The position numbers were made by a program, and so were the translations under genes. Below, piece after piece: positions 8,517-17,896 of a stretch of 58,347 nt of DNA; position 1 is the first letter of the stretch; the number at the start of each line of letters is the position of its first letter. The notes beneath the pieces were generated by a model. It made no database searches and was not told the DNA's origin. It saw only the letters and a list, made by a program, of their open reading frames with translations. Source of the stretch: Burkholderiales bacterium RIFOXYD12_FULL_59_19 (GTDB lineage Bacteria > Pseudomonadota > Gammaproteobacteria > Burkholderiales > Burkholderiaceae_C); the NCBI GenBank assembly GCA_001771065.1, contig MESQ01000013.1:1-58347 (forward strand). Reading direction: 5' to 3'.

Positions 8517-9299
8517 ATGAGCAAAAAACACATTCACTTTGAACTCTTTGGCGAACAACAGGAAGTTGCCATCATCCGCCTGACGCGCGGTGCCAAGCGC
8601 AACGCCCTGAACGATGGCCTGATTCTGGCCCTGCGTGATCTGTTTGAAAAAATGCCCGCCAGCGTGCGCGCCGCCGTCATTGACGGCGAAGGAGAACACT
8701 TCTGCGCCGGGCTTGACTTAAGCGAATTACAAGAGCGCGATGCCAGCCAGGGTATGTTCCACTCCCGCATGTGGCACGCCGCCCTTGAGCATGTGCAGTA
8801 CGGCCCGGTGCCGGTGATTGCCGCCCTGCACGGCGCGGTGGTTGGTGGCGGCCTGGAGCTGGCCAGCGCCTGCCACATCCGTGTGGCGGACGACACCACT
8901 TTCTATGCCTTGCCCGAAGGCTCACGCGGCATTTTTGTCGGCGGGGGTGGTGCGGTGCGTATCCCGCGCCTGATTGGCACCGCCCGCATGACCGACATGA
9001 TGCTGACCGGGCGGGTCTACGACGCCCAAGATGGCGAACGCATTGGTCTGGCGCAATACCTGGTACCTGCGGGCACGGCCTTTGACAAGGCATGTGAACT
9101 GGCCGTGCGAATTGCCGACAACGCGCCGATGACCAACTACGCGCTAACCCATGTGCTGCCGCGTATTGCCGACCAACCGGCAGACCAGGGTTTCATGACC
9201 GAAGCCATGATGGCCGCCATTGCCCAGAGTGCCCCGGCGGCCAAGGAACGTGTGCGCGCCTTCCTCGAAGGCCGGGCGGGCAAAGTCCGAAAAGGCTGA
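8517..9299 (+). CDS. Enoyl-CoA hydratase/isomerase (crotonase) of the hydroxycinnamate cluster
   Basis: Crotonase-fold protein of 260 residues from ATG 8517; an in-frame TTG at 8493 overlaps the -10 element and is unlikely. The oxyanion-hole segments are FCAGLDLSEL and GAVVGGGLELA. Both positions that carry the catalytic glutamates of true hydratases are Glu (GGLELA and LPEGSRG). It probably hydrates feruloyl- or coumaroyl-CoA to the 3-hydroxyacyl-CoA. A hydratase-lyase releasing vanillin is the alternative, but a dehydrogenase and thiolase in the same cluster favour beta-oxidation. Feruloyl-CoA synthase follows 37 bases downstream. Confidence 0.8.
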   Translation: MSKKHIHFELFGEQQEVAIIRLTRGAKRNALNDGLILALRDLFEKMPASVRAAVIDGEGEHFCAGLDLSELQERDASQGMFHSRMWHAALEHVQYGPVPVIAALHGAVVGGGLELASACHIRVADDTTFYALPEGSRGIFVGGGGAVRIPRLIGTARMTDMMLTGRVYDAQDGERIGLAQYLVPAGTAFDKACELAVRIADNAPMTNYALTHVLPRIADQPADQGFMTEAMMAAIAQSAPAAKERVRAFLEGRAGKVRKG

Positions 9300-9336
9300 T
9301 GGGCATCCGAAAAAATACATCCGCTGGAGACAAACC

Positions 9337-11196
9337 ATGACAGAGCATAAATTTCGACCGATGACCTTTGGTGTTACCCGGGTGGCCATCCGCGACGGCG
9401 CACCTGGCGTGCACTACCTGCGTGCCGAGCAACCACTGAAAGACTTCCCCGAGCGCATGACCGACCGCCTGCAACACTGGGCGCAGGTGGCACCAGACCG
9501 CAGCTTCATGGCGCGGCGCGAAAAGCTGGCGACTGGCGGCACGGGAGACTGGAAACATATCAGCTACGCCCAGGCCTGGGCCAGTGCCCGCAGCATTGCC
9601 CAGGCGCTGATTGATCGCGGCCTGACGCAAGAGCGCCCGGTGGTGATCCTCTCCGGCAACGATCTGGAACACGCCCTGCTGGCCATGGGTTGCCTGGTCG
9701 CCGGTGTGCCTTTTGTGCCCACCTCACCGGCCTACTCCCTGGTCAGCCAGGACTACGACAAGCTGCGCCATGTGCTCAAAACCGTAACCCCCGGTCTGGT
9801 GTTTGCCGCCGATGCCGCTCAGTATGGCAAGGCCATCACGGCAGCGGTAGGCAGCGACATTGAAGTGGTGCTGACCACGGGCCACGTCGAAGGCCGCACC
9901 AGCACATTGTTTGACCACTTGCTGGCCACTGAGGTTACGCAGCAGGTGGACGATGCCATGCAGGCCACTGGCCCTGACACCATCACCAAATTCCTGTTCA
10001 CCAGCGGCTCCACCAAACTGCCCAAGGCGGTGATCAACACCCAGCGCATGTGGTGCGCCAACCAGCAGCAAATGGCGCAATCCATGCCGGTGCTGGCAGA
10101 AGAACCCCTGGTGATGGTCGACTGGCTGCCCTGGAACCACACCTTTGGCGGCAACCACAATTTTGGTATGGTGGTCTACCACGGCGGCACGCTCTACATC
10201 GACGACGGCAAGCCCACCCCGGCGCTTATGGGCGAGACGCTACGCAACCTGCGCGAGATTGCACCCACGGTGTACTTCAACGTGCCCACCGGCTTTGAGG
10301 CGATTGCCAACGCCATGCAGACCGACAACCAGTTGCGCAAGAACCTGCTGTCACAGGTCAAGATGTTTTTCTACGCCGGTGCGGCCCTGGCCCAGCCAAT
10401 CTGGGACAGCCTGTTTGAATCACAAGAGAAAGAAATCGGCGAGCGCGTGGTCATGGCCACCGGCCTGGGAATGACCGAGTCGGGCCCATTTGCGATTTTT
10501 GTCACCAATCCGAATGTCAAAGCCGGTGACCTGGGTGTACCCACACCCGGCATGGAACTCAAGTTGGTCGACATGGACGGCAAGACCGAGGTGCGTTACC
10601 GTGGCCCCAACATCACCCCCGGCTACTGGCGGGCCCCGTCTGAGACAGCGGAGCACTTTGATGAAGAAGGCTATTTCTGTTCGGGCGATGCGGTCAAATG
10701 GATTGATGAGACCGATGTACACCAGGGCCTCAAATTTGACGGCCGTATTGCCGAAGACTTCAAGCTGGCCACCGGCACGTTTGTCAGTGTTGGCCCCTTG
10801 CGTGCCAAGATCATTGCCGCAGGCGCACCCTACATCCAGGACGTGGTGCTCACCGGCATCAACCTGAAAGAAGTCGGGGCCATGGTGTTCCCAACTTCTG
10901 CGGTGCGGGCCTTGAGTGGTTTGCCTGCCAGCACACCCATGGCCGATGTGCTGAGCAGTGGGCCGGTGCTGGCACAGTTCCAGAACGTGGTCGACGAGTT
11001 GGCCAAAACCGCCACCGGCAGCGCCAGCCGCATTGCCCGCATGTGCCTGCTGGCCGAGCCACCCACCATTGACCGCAGCGAGGTCACCGACAAGGGCTCG
11101 ATCAACCAGCGTGCGGTGCTGACACACCGCGCCGAGACTGTGACCGCGTTGCATGACGACATGCTGCACACCATCCTGAAACCCCAAACCACCTGA
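9337..11196 (+). CDS. fcs: Feruloyl-CoA synthase (hydroxycinnamate-CoA ligase)
   Basis: Adenylate-forming ligase, 619 residues from ATG 9337 behind GGAGA; a longer frame begins inside the hydratase gene. The P-loop motif TSGSTKLPK is at residues 222-230 and TGLGMTESGP is the A5-like motif. The C-terminus lacks the ordinary PKTxxGK lysine motif and instead has EVTDKGSINQRAVL, which I associate with the feruloyl-CoA synthase family. It activates ferulate, p-coumarate or caffeate to the CoA thioester in the cytoplasm. The preferred substrate cannot be read from sequence. Confidence 0.85.
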   Translation: MTEHKFRPMTFGVTRVAIRDGAPGVHYLRAEQPLKDFPERMTDRLQHWAQVAPDRSFMARREKLATGGTGDWKHISYAQAWASARSIAQALIDRGLTQERPVVILSGNDLEHALLAMGCLVAGVPFVPTSPAYSLVSQDYDKLRHVLKTVTPGLVFAADAAQYGKAITAAVGSDIEVVLTTGHVEGRTSTLFDHLLATEVTQQVDDAMQATGPDTITKFLFTSGSTKLPKAVINTQRMWCANQQQMAQSMPVLAEEPLVMVDWLPWNHTFGGNHNFGMVVYHGGTLYIDDGKPTPALMGETLRNLREIAPTVYFNVPTGFEAIANAMQTDNQLRKNLLSQVKMFFYAGAALAQPIWDSLFESQEKEIGERVVMATGLGMTESGPFAIFVTNPNVKAGDLGVPTPGMELKLVDMDGKTEVRYRGPNITPGYWRAPSETAEHFDEEGYFCSGDAVKWIDETDVHQGLKFDGRIAEDFKLATGTFVSVGPLRAKIIAAGAPYIQDVVLTGINLKEVGAMVFPTSAVRALSGLPASTPMADVLSSGPVLAQFQNVVDELAKTATGSASRIARMCLLAEPPTIDRSEVTDKGSINQRAVLTHRAETVTALHDDMLHTILKPQTT

Positions 11197-11202
11197 AGGT
11201 GC

Positions 11203-12459
11203 ATGAGCATGGCAAGCAAAGGATTCTTCAACGCCTTCAAGGACGTGTGGATGCTGGGTGGCATGCGCACGCCCATGGTGGACTACTGCGGGGCACTGGG
11301 TCACATCTCGCCGACTGACCTGGGCATCAAGGCCGCCCGTGCCGCCCTGGCACACACCGCCGTGCCGGGTGAACACATCAACTCGGTACTGACCGGCAAC
11401 ATGGCCCCCGGCGACTTTGAGCAGTTCATGCTGCCGCGCCACATTGGCCTGTACGCCGGGGTACCACAAGAGGTGCCAGCCTTGATGGCGCAGCGCATCT
11501 GCGGCACCGGTTTTGAGCTGTTTCGCCAGGCCGGGGAACAAATTGAGTGCGGTTGCGCCGACGTGGCACTGCTGGTGGGTACCGAGAACATGACGCGCAA
11601 CCCGATTGCGTCTTTTACCCACCGCACCGGCTTCAAGCTGGGCGCGCCGGTGGAGTTCAAGGACTTTTTGTGGGAATGCCTCAACGATGCCACCGCCTCG
11701 GTCAACATGATCCAGACTGCCGAGAACCTGGCCAAGCAATACGGCATCAGCCGCGAAGAGGTGGACGCCTTTGCCTCGCACTCCTTTGCCAAAGCAGTGG
11801 CGGCACAGGAGAGCGGTTTTCACGCCGGTGAAATCACCCCCGTGATCAGCGAAAACTTTGAGCTGGCGGGCTACACCACCCGTGCCATCAAGCTGCAGGG
11901 CAAGACCGCTGTGGTGGCACAGGACACGCACGCACGCCCCTCACCGGTCGAGGTGCTAGCCAAATTGCGCAGCATCTACCCAGGCGGTGTGCAAACCGGT
12001 GGCAATAGTTCGGCCTTGGTCGATGCCGCGGCCGCCGCCGTGGTCGCCAGCGGAGCCTATGCGCGCGCCGAAGGCAAGCAGCCGCTGGCCCGTGTGGTCG
12101 GCGTTGCCGTGGTGGGTGTGCCGCCCGAGATCATGGGCATTGGCCCGGCCCCGGCGATTCGCCTGCTGCTGGAGCGCACGGGTCTGAAACTGGATGACGT
12201 TGGCCGCTTCGAGATCAACGAAGCCCAGGGCGCACAAACCCTGTCGGTCGGGCGTGAGCTGGGGCTGGACTTAAGCAAGCTCAACGTCAATGGCGGCGCC
12301 ATCGCGTTGGGTCACCCCTTGGCCGCCACCGGCGTGCGCCTGACGCTGACGCTGGCGCGTGAACTCCAGCGCAGCGGCCAACGCTGGGGAGTGGCCAGCG
12401 CCTGCATCGGCGGCGGCCAGGGCATTGCCCTGCTGCTGGAAAACCCGCTACAAGCCTGA
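11203..12459 (+). CDS. Thiolase (acyl-CoA acetyltransferase) of the hydroxycinnamate cluster
   Basis: Thiolase-superfamily enzyme, 418 residues. The acyl-accepting Cys100 lies in RICGTG, the active-site His in GGAIALGHPLAATG and the second Cys in ACIGGGQG. The usual NEAFA motif reads NEAQGAQ, a variation. ATG 11203 is used; ATG 11209 is an in-frame alternative. It should cleave the aryl-3-oxopropanoyl-CoA to acetyl-CoA and a benzoyl-CoA derivative. It follows feruloyl-CoA synthase by 6 bases. Confidence 0.82.
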   Translation: MSMASKGFFNAFKDVWMLGGMRTPMVDYCGALGHISPTDLGIKAARAALAHTAVPGEHINSVLTGNMAPGDFEQFMLPRHIGLYAGVPQEVPALMAQRICGTGFELFRQAGEQIECGCADVALLVGTENMTRNPIASFTHRTGFKLGAPVEFKDFLWECLNDATASVNMIQTAENLAKQYGISREEVDAFASHSFAKAVAAQESGFHAGEITPVISENFELAGYTTRAIKLQGKTAVVAQDTHARPSPVEVLAKLRSIYPGGVQTGGNSSALVDAAAAAVVASGAYARAEGKQPLARVVGVAVVGVPPEIMGIGPAPAIRLLLERTGLKLDDVGRFEINEAQGAQTLSVGRELGLDLSKLNVNGGAIALGHPLAATGVRLTLTLARELQRSGQRWGVASACIGGGQGIALLLENPLQA

Positions 12460-12471
12460 AACAGCACAAAT

Positions 12472-12535
12472 TTATACAACAAATTGGCCCGTATCCCATA
12501 TAAAACATGCGCAAGCAGCTATAACTTTAATAGCA
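12472..12535. repeat. 64-base intergenic repeat, copy 1
   Basis: A 64-base element between the thiolase and dehydrogenase genes. It begins TTATACA, contains GCGCAAGCAGCTAT and ends with the inverted repeat GCTAT / ATAGC (12518-12534). It aligns without gaps to 18634-18697 at roughly 60% identity by eye. I recall elements with the GCGCAAGCAGCTAT core in many Comamonadaceae genomes. An operator role for the terminal inverted repeat is possible. Confidence 0.5.
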
Positions 12536-12563
12536 TTCAACCTTAACTCACAAGAAGCTCAAC

Positions 12564-13349
12564 ATGAACATTCAAGGACAAGCAGCTCTGGTCACCGGTG
12601 GTGGCTCTGGTTTGGGCGAGGCCACCGCCCGTGAACTCGCCCGCCTGGGGGCCAAGGTGGCTATTCTGGACGTGAACCTGGCCAATGCCGAAAAGGTGGT
12701 CGCTGACATTGGCGAGCAATGCGGTGCGGGCTACGCCCTGGCCTGCCAGTGTGACGTGACCAACCCCGAGAGTGTGCAAGCCGCCATTGATGCCGCCACC
12801 ACCGCCCACGGCCCGGCGCGTATCCTGATGCAGATTGCCGGTATTGGCACCGCCAAACGCATCATCGCCCGCGACGGCTCCCCGGCCCCGCTGGAAGACT
12901 TTGTGCGCGTGGTCAACGTCAACCTGATCGGCACCTACAACGTGGCCCGCCTGTTTGCCGCCGCCTGTGCCAAACTGGAACCGATGGAAGACGGCGAACG
13001 CGGGGCCATGGTGTTCACCGCCTCGGTCGCCGCGTTTGACGGCCAAGTGGGTCAGCAGGCTTACAGCGCCTCCAAAGCCGGTGTGGCCGGCATGACGCTG
13101 CCGATGGCACGTGACTTGGCGCAGCACGGCATTCGCGTCTGCACCATCGCACCGGGCCTGTTTGCCACGCCACTGATGGCCACCCTGCCCGAGGCGGTGC
13201 AGCAGTCGCTGGCGGCCAGCATTCCATTCCCGCAGCGCCTGGGCAAGCCCGAAGAGTTTGCCCAACTGGCCGCGCACATCGTCAGCAACGGCCACCTCAA
13301 CGGCGAGGTGATCCGCATCGATGGCGCACTGCGCCTGGCCCCGCGCTAA
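12564..13349 (+). CDS. Short-chain dehydrogenase, 3-hydroxyacyl-CoA dehydrogenase (HSD10-like)
   Basis: Classical SDR of 261 residues. The NAD-binding motif is TGGGSGLG and an Asp after the second strand (AILDVN) indicates NAD+ preference. The catalytic pair is Tyr167 and Lys171 in YSASK, with the Ser in TASVAAFDGQ. That segment closely resembles HSD17B10-type 3-hydroxyacyl-CoA dehydrogenases. It should oxidise the 3-hydroxy-3-arylpropanoyl-CoA made by the hydratase, giving the thiolase substrate. It begins 28 bases after the 64-base repeat. Confidence 0.82.
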   Translation: MNIQGQAALVTGGGSGLGEATARELARLGAKVAILDVNLANAEKVVADIGEQCGAGYALACQCDVTNPESVQAAIDAATTAHGPARILMQIAGIGTAKRIIARDGSPAPLEDFVRVVNVNLIGTYNVARLFAAACAKLEPMEDGERGAMVFTASVAAFDGQVGQQAYSASKAGVAGMTLPMARDLAQHGIRVCTIAPGLFATPLMATLPEAVQQSLAASIPFPQRLGKPEEFAQLAAHIVSNGHLNGEVIRIDGALRLAPR

Positions 13350-13357
13350 AAGTTGCC

Positions 13358-13774
13358 ATGAGCAAAACCTTTGTTTATTCGGTGAACGTGATGTTTGGCG
13401 ACTGCGACCCGGCCGGCATCGTGTTCTTTCCGAACTTTGCCAAGTGGATGGATGCCTCGTCGATGAACTTCTTCATCCAGAGTGGCGTGCCGCCCTGGCG
13501 TGAGCTGGTCAAGACCACCGGCATCATCGGCACACCGCTGCTGGAGATCAACACCAAATTTCTGCGCCCCGCCACTTATGGCGAGACCTTGCAGATTCAC
13601 ACCAGCATTGAGGCGTGGCGCGACAAGGTGTTTGTGCACCGCCACCTGATCAAGCGGGGTGACGAGCTGCTGTGTGAAGGCACCGAAGTACGCGCCTTTT
13701 GCATGCGCTTGCCCGACTCAGACCGCATCAAGGCGATCCCGGTGCCCGCTGACATCAAGGCCTTGTGCTGTTGA
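13358..13774 (+). CDS. 4-hydroxybenzoyl-CoA-type thioesterase
   Basis: Hotdog-fold thioesterase of 138 residues. The N-terminal motif FGDCDPAGIVFFPNF places the catalytic Asp at residue 17, as in the 4-hydroxybenzoyl-CoA thioesterase of the Pseudomonas CBS3 type, and PPWRELV and GTPLLEI also match that subfamily. It should hydrolyse 4-hydroxybenzoyl-CoA or vanilloyl-CoA to the free acid, the last step of the side-chain pathway. It starts 8 bases after the dehydrogenase stop. Confidence 0.85.
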   Translation: MSKTFVYSVNVMFGDCDPAGIVFFPNFAKWMDASSMNFFIQSGVPPWRELVKTTGIIGTPLLEINTKFLRPATYGETLQIHTSIEAWRDKVFVHRHLIKRGDELLCEGTEVRAFCMRLPDSDRIKAIPVPADIKALCC

Positions 13775-13842
13775 CCCTGCTCAAAATTCCTTCCCTTTTT
13801 TTCCCGCGCTTCCCCTTTAAAAAACCACTTGGAGACATCACC

Positions 13843-14976
13843 ATGAAAGCTTTCAAAACCCTCATTGCCACCGCCGCTGCGGCCCTGGTCACTGGCTCGG
13901 CACTGGCCGACATCACCATCGGTATCAGCTTGCCTTTGAGCGGCCCGGCCTCTGGCCTGGGCATTCCGATGGGTAACCAGATCAAACTCTGGCCCACAAC
14001 CATCGCCGGAGAAAAACTCAAGGTCATCGTCCTTGACGATGCCACTGACCCGACCAACGGCGTCAAGAACGCCAAGCGTTTTGTCACCGAAGACAAGGTC
14101 GACATCATCATGGGCTCGGCCGCCACACCGGTGGCCATCCCGATGGCTGCCGTCGCGGCTGAAGCTGAGACCGTGCAAATTGCGTTCTCGCCCGCCGTGC
14201 TGCCCCCCGGCAAGGATGGCTGGACTTTCCGCTTACCCCAATCCAACGACGTCATGGCCCACGCCATGGTGGCCTTGATGAAAAAGCAGGGCATCAAAAC
14301 CGTCGGCTTTCTGGGCTACACCGATGCCTATGGCGAAAGCTGGCTCAAGGAATTCACCGCTCAGGCAAACGCCAATGGCATCAAGCTGATTGCCACCGAA
14401 CGGTTTGCCCGCTCGGACACCAGCGTGACGGCGCAAGCGTTGAAGCTGGTCTCGGCCAACCCCGACGCGATGCTGCTGGTGGCCTCCGGCAGCGGTGCCG
14501 CCATGCCGCACATGGCGGTGGTGGAGCGTGGCTACAAGGGCAAGATTTACCAGACCCACGCCGCCGCTTCACGTGACCTGATGCGCATTGGTGGCAAGGC
14601 CGTGGAAGGCGCTTACGTGGTATCCGGCCCGGCAGTCATTGCCGAGCAGTTGCCCGACAGCCACGCGTCCAAGAAAGTTGCCACCGACTTCGTGCAGCAG
14701 TTTGAAAAGGCTTACGGCCCGGGTTCGCGCAACCAGTTTGCCGGTCACAGCTATGACGCGGTGTTGATCCTTGAAAAGGTCGTTCCCGTGGCGCTGAAAA
14801 AAGGCAAGCCCGGCACCAAAGAGTTCCGCACCGCCTTGCGTGACGCCATGGAAACCATGGGCCGCACCGTCGTGTCGCATGGCGTGCTGAACTGGACGCA
14901 TGACAACCACTGGGGTTTCACCAACGAAACCGGTGTGATGCTCAAGGTGGTCAACGGCGACTGGAAGGTTGAGTAA
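13843..14976 (+). CDS. ABC transporter substrate-binding protein of importer 2
   Basis: Periplasmic binding protein, 377 residues from ATG 13843 behind GGAGA at 13831-13835. The signal peptide ends GSALA at about residue 23, and the mature chain opens [18 protein letters not shown]. It is a Peripla_BP_6 protein like importer 1's but clearly divergent. The genes around it point to a hydroxycinnamate or related phenylpropanoid ligand, as with CouP-type proteins; that is inference. A terminator follows immediately, so it is probably made in excess over the permeases. Confidence 0.85.
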   Translation: MKAFKTLIATAAAALVTGSALADITIGISLPLSGPASGLGIPMGNQIKLWPTTIAGEKLKVIVLDDATDPTNGVKNAKRFVTEDKVDIIMGSAATPVAIPMAAVAAEAETVQIAFSPAVLPPGKDGWTFRLPQSNDVMAHAMVALMKKQGIKTVGFLGYTDAYGESWLKEFTAQANANGIKLIATERFARSDTSVTAQALKLVSANPDAMLLVASGSGAAMPHMAVVERGYKGKIYQTHAAASRDLMRIGGKAVEGAYVVSGPAVIAEQLPDSHASKKVATDFVQQFEKAYGPGSRNQFAGHSYDAVLILEKVVPVALKKGKPGTKEFRTALRDAMETMGRTVVSHGVLNWTHDNHWGFTNETGVMLKVVNGDWKVE

Positions 14977-15000
14977 GCGGCGACCGCGTCTTCAGCGGCC

Positions 15001-15031
15001 AAGCGGATGCCAGGGTGCATCCGCTTTTTTT
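15001..15031 (+). terminator. Rho-independent terminator/attenuator after the binding-protein gene
   Basis: Perfect stem AAGCGGATGC / GCATCCGCTT with a 6-base loop, running into seven T residues. It lies 24 bases after the binding-protein stop and 20 bases before the permease start. Partial read-through would give more binding protein than permease, the usual stoichiometry for such importers. Confidence 0.85.
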
Positions 15032-15050
15032 CCATTTCTTTGGGCCCACC

Positions 15051-16088
15051 ATGGACTTTTCAATTGCCAGCATTTTGCTGCTCGACGGCATCACCAACGG
15101 GGCGGTGTATGCCCTGCTGGGCTTGGCCACGGTGCTCGTGTTTTCGGTGACACGGGTGATTTTTATTCCCCAGGGGGAGTTTGTTGCTTACGGCGCACTC
15201 ACCCTGGCCATTTTTCAGACCGGCAAGGTGCCTGGCACAGTCTGGCTGCTGCTGATCATGGCGCTGCTGGCCGCCGTAATGGATGTGCGCCTGAGCTGGC
15301 AACACAGCCATGATGGCCGCCGCGCCCTCAAGGCCGGTTTAACGACCCTAGCCGCCCCGCTGATGGTGTCCATCTTGTCGATCTGGGCCGCGCCACACCA
15401 GTTGCCCCTGCTGGTGCAGGCGCTGTTGACGGTGGCCATCGTCACCGCGTTTGGTCCGCTGGTGTACCGGCTGGCTTACCAGTCGCTGGCCGATGCCAGT
15501 TCACTGGTGCTGCTGATTGTGTCGGTTGGGGTGCACTTTGCCATGACCGGCCTGGGCCTGCTGTTCTTCGGGGCCGAGGGCTTTCGCAACCCCTCGTTCT
15601 GGGACGAGCGCCTGAGCCTGGGGCCGCTGGCCATCAGCGGGCAGGCCGTGATCATCATGCTGACCTCACTGGCCTTGATTGTGTTGCTGTGGCAGTTCTT
15701 CAGCCGCACCTTGTATGGCAAGGCCTTGCAGGCCACGGCGGTGAACCGGCTCGGGGCGCGGCTGATGGGCATTTCCACCCACGGTGCAGGCCAGGCTACC
15801 TTTGCCATGGCCGCGCTGATTGGTGCACTGTCAGGCCTGCTGATTGGCCCAACCACCACGGTGTTTTACGACTCCGGTTTTCTGATTGGCCTCAAAGGTT
15901 TTGTGGCGGCGGTGATGGGTGGCCTGCACAGCTACCCGCTGGCGGCGCTGGGGGCTGTGTTTGTCGGTCTGGTGGAGTCATTTGGCTCATTCTGGGCCAG
16001 TGCCTTCAAGGAAGTGATTGTGTTCACCCTGGTGCTGCCGATTCTGCTGTGGCGCTCGGTCGCTGGCGGAAATGAAGAGGAACATTGA
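15051..16088 (+). CDS. ABC transporter permease, LivH type (importer 2)
   Basis: Inner-membrane permease, 345 residues from ATG 15051; an in-frame GTG at 15015 lies in the terminator stem and is rejected. It is about 50 residues longer than the LivH-type protein of importer 1. The N-terminal half has [20 protein letters not shown] and [20 protein letters not shown], and a weakly hydrophobic insertion near residues 75-105 ([15 protein letters not shown]). The C-terminal half has the coupling loop [11 protein letters not shown]. The fused partner starts 1 base after the stop codon. Confidence 0.85.
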   Translation: MDFSIASILLLDGITNGAVYALLGLATVLVFSVTRVIFIPQGEFVAYGALTLAIFQTGKVPGTVWLLLIMALLAAVMDVRLSWQHSHDGRRALKAGLTTLAAPLMVSILSIWAAPHQLPLLVQALLTVAIVTAFGPLVYRLAYQSLADASSLVLLIVSVGVHFAMTGLGLLFFGAEGFRNPSFWDERLSLGPLAISGQAVIIMLTSLALIVLLWQFFSRTLYGKALQATAVNRLGARLMGISTHGAGQATFAMAALIGALSGLLIGPTTTVFYDSGFLIGLKGFVAAVMGGLHSYPLAALGAVFVGLVESFGSFWASAFKEVIVFTLVLPILLWRSVAGGNEEEH

Positions 16089-16089
16089 G

Positions 16090-17886
16090 ATGAGTTTCAC
16101 CACACAACTTCAACATTGGGCGCACAAGACCAACACCCAGCGCGTGGTGGTCGTGGCTTGTATGCTGCTGTACGCCGTCTCGCCCGTGCCCGAGTTCTGG
16201 ATCACCCAGCTCAACTACATCGCGCTCTACAGCCTGGTGATTCTGGGCCTGGTGCTGCTCACCGGCATTGGCGGACTCACTTCCTTTGGCCAGGCGGCGT
16301 TTGTCGGCATTGGGGCTTACACCAGTGCGTATTTGACTGTCAACATGGGCTGGTCACCCTGGCTCACGGTGTTTGCCGGGCTGTTCATCACCGGCATCAG
16401 TGCGCTGGTGGTGGGCTGGATCACGCTGCGTATGTCGGGCCACTACCTGCCGTTGGCCACCATAGCCTGGGGCTTGTCGCTGTATTACCTGATGGGCAAC
16501 CTGGACGCTTTAGGCAAGTACGACGGCATTCTGGGTGTCCCCGCGCTGACCCTGTTTGGCTGGGACATCAGCCAGGGCCGCAGCTTCTTTGTGCTGGCCT
16601 GGGGCATGGTTTTGTTTGCCGCCTTTGCCCTGCTGAACCTGATGGATTCGCGCACTGGCCGTGCCATCAAGGCCATGCGCTCCAGTGGTCTGATGGCCGA
16701 AGCCATGGGCGTGGACACACTGCGCCACAAGGTCGGCATCTTCCTGATTGCCGCGCTGTTTGCCAGTATCTCAGGCTGGTTGTTTGCGCACTTTCAGCGC
16801 ACCGTGAACCCATCCCCCTTTGGCCTGAAGATGGGCATTGAGTACCTGTTCATGGCCGTGCTCGGTGGGGCCGGTTTTGTGTGGGGCGCCATCAGCGGCG
16901 CGGTGATGACCAAGCTGCTGGAAGACGAACTGCAAGTGCTGCTGCCCAAGCTGCTGGGCACCAGCGGCAGCTACGAGGTGATTGTGTTTGGGGTGGTGTT
17001 GGTGTTGGTGCTCAAATACCTGCCCGACGGTCTGTGGTCACTGGTGGGACGTATTCTGCCCAAACCCAACCGGGTTGAAGACTGGCAGACCGCTGCGGCC
17101 TTGCCCGAGCGCGCCAAACCGGCACTGGGCGAGACCGTGCTGGAGGTGAAAGACATCCGCAAGCAGTTTGGCGGCTTGACTGCCGTGAACAACATCGGCT
17201 TTTCGATCCAGGCCGGGCAGATCGTCGGCCTGATTGGCCCCAACGGCGCTGGCAAGTCCACCACCTTCAACCTGATCACCGGCGTGCTGGGCCTGAGCTC
17301 GGGCGAGGTCAAATTTCGCGGCCAGACCATCAGCGGCTTGCCCTCGCGTGAAATTGCCCGGCGCGGCATGAGCCGCACCTTTCAGCACGTCAAAATGATC
17401 CCCGAGCTGACGGTGCTGGAAAACGTGGCCCTGGGCGCGCAATTGCGTGGCAGCAAGGGTGCGCTGTCCAGCATGCTGCGCATGGATCGGGCCGAAGAAC
17501 AAAGCCTGCTGCGTGAAGCCGCCCGCCAGTTGGAGCGCATTGGCATGGGGCATGCCATGCATGAACAGGCTGGCAACCTGGCCATGGGCCCGCAGCGCCT
17601 GCTGGAAATTGCCCGCGCCTTGTGCAGCGACCCGGCCCTGCTGCTGCTGGACGAGCCCGCCGCTGGTCTGCGCCACAAAGAAAAGCAAGCCCTGGCAGGG
17701 GTGTTACGCCAGTTGCGCAGCGAAGGCATGAGCATCTTGCTGGTGGAGCATGACATGGACCTGGTGATGGACGTGACCGACCACATTGTGGTGATGGAGT
17801 TTGGCACCTTGCTGATGCAGGGCACGCCGGAAGAAGTGCAGCAAAGCCCGAAGGTAAGAGCCGCGTACTTGGGCGTGGAACATTGA
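16090..17886 (+). CDS. Fused ABC permease-ATPase (LivM-LivG) of importer 2
   Basis: A 598-residue fusion. Residues 1-330 form a LivM-type permease (LLTGIGGLTSFGQAAFVGIG, coupling loop MRSSGLMAEAMGV). A linker of about 30 residues leads to a LivG-type ATPase with Walker A GPNGAGKST, signature LAMGPQRLLEIARAL, Walker B LLLLDEPAAGL and H-loop VEHDMD. The signature departs from the usual LSxGQ. ATG 16090 is preferred because GAGGA lies 8 bases upstream. Importer 1 keeps these as two genes, so the fusion is a real structural difference between paralogous systems. Confidence 0.88.
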   Translation: MSFTTQLQHWAHKTNTQRVVVVACMLLYAVSPVPEFWITQLNYIALYSLVILGLVLLTGIGGLTSFGQAAFVGIGAYTSAYLTVNMGWSPWLTVFAGLFITGISALVVGWITLRMSGHYLPLATIAWGLSLYYLMGNLDALGKYDGILGVPALTLFGWDISQGRSFFVLAWGMVLFAAFALLNLMDSRTGRAIKAMRSSGLMAEAMGVDTLRHKVGIFLIAALFASISGWLFAHFQRTVNPSPFGLKMGIEYLFMAVLGGAGFVWGAISGAVMTKLLEDELQVLLPKLLGTSGSYEVIVFGVVLVLVLKYLPDGLWSLVGRILPKPNRVEDWQTAAALPERAKPALGETVLEVKDIRKQFGGLTAVNNIGFSIQAGQIVGLIGPNGAGKSTTFNLITGVLGLSSGEVKFRGQTISGLPSREIARRGMSRTFQHVKMIPELTVLENVALGAQLRGSKGALSSMLRMDRAEEQSLLREAARQLERIGMGHAMHEQAGNLAMGPQRLLEIARALCSDPALLLLDEPAAGLRHKEKQALAGVLRQLRSEGMSILLVEHDMDLVMDVTDHIVVMEFGTLLMQGTPEEVQQSPKVRAAYLGVEH

Positions 17887-17896
17887 AAGTCACACC

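Noticed and set aside
8517..9299. Feruloyl-CoA hydratase-lyase (vanillin-forming) as the primary call
   Set aside because: Both hydratase glutamate positions are present and a dehydrogenase plus thiolase sit in the same cluster, which favours simple hydration in beta-oxidation; kept as the alternative.
10420..11931. 503-codon open frame on the - strand across feruloyl-CoA synthase and thiolase
   Set aside because: Shadow of two well-supported enzymes in high-GC DNA; composition is Gly/His-rich without motifs.
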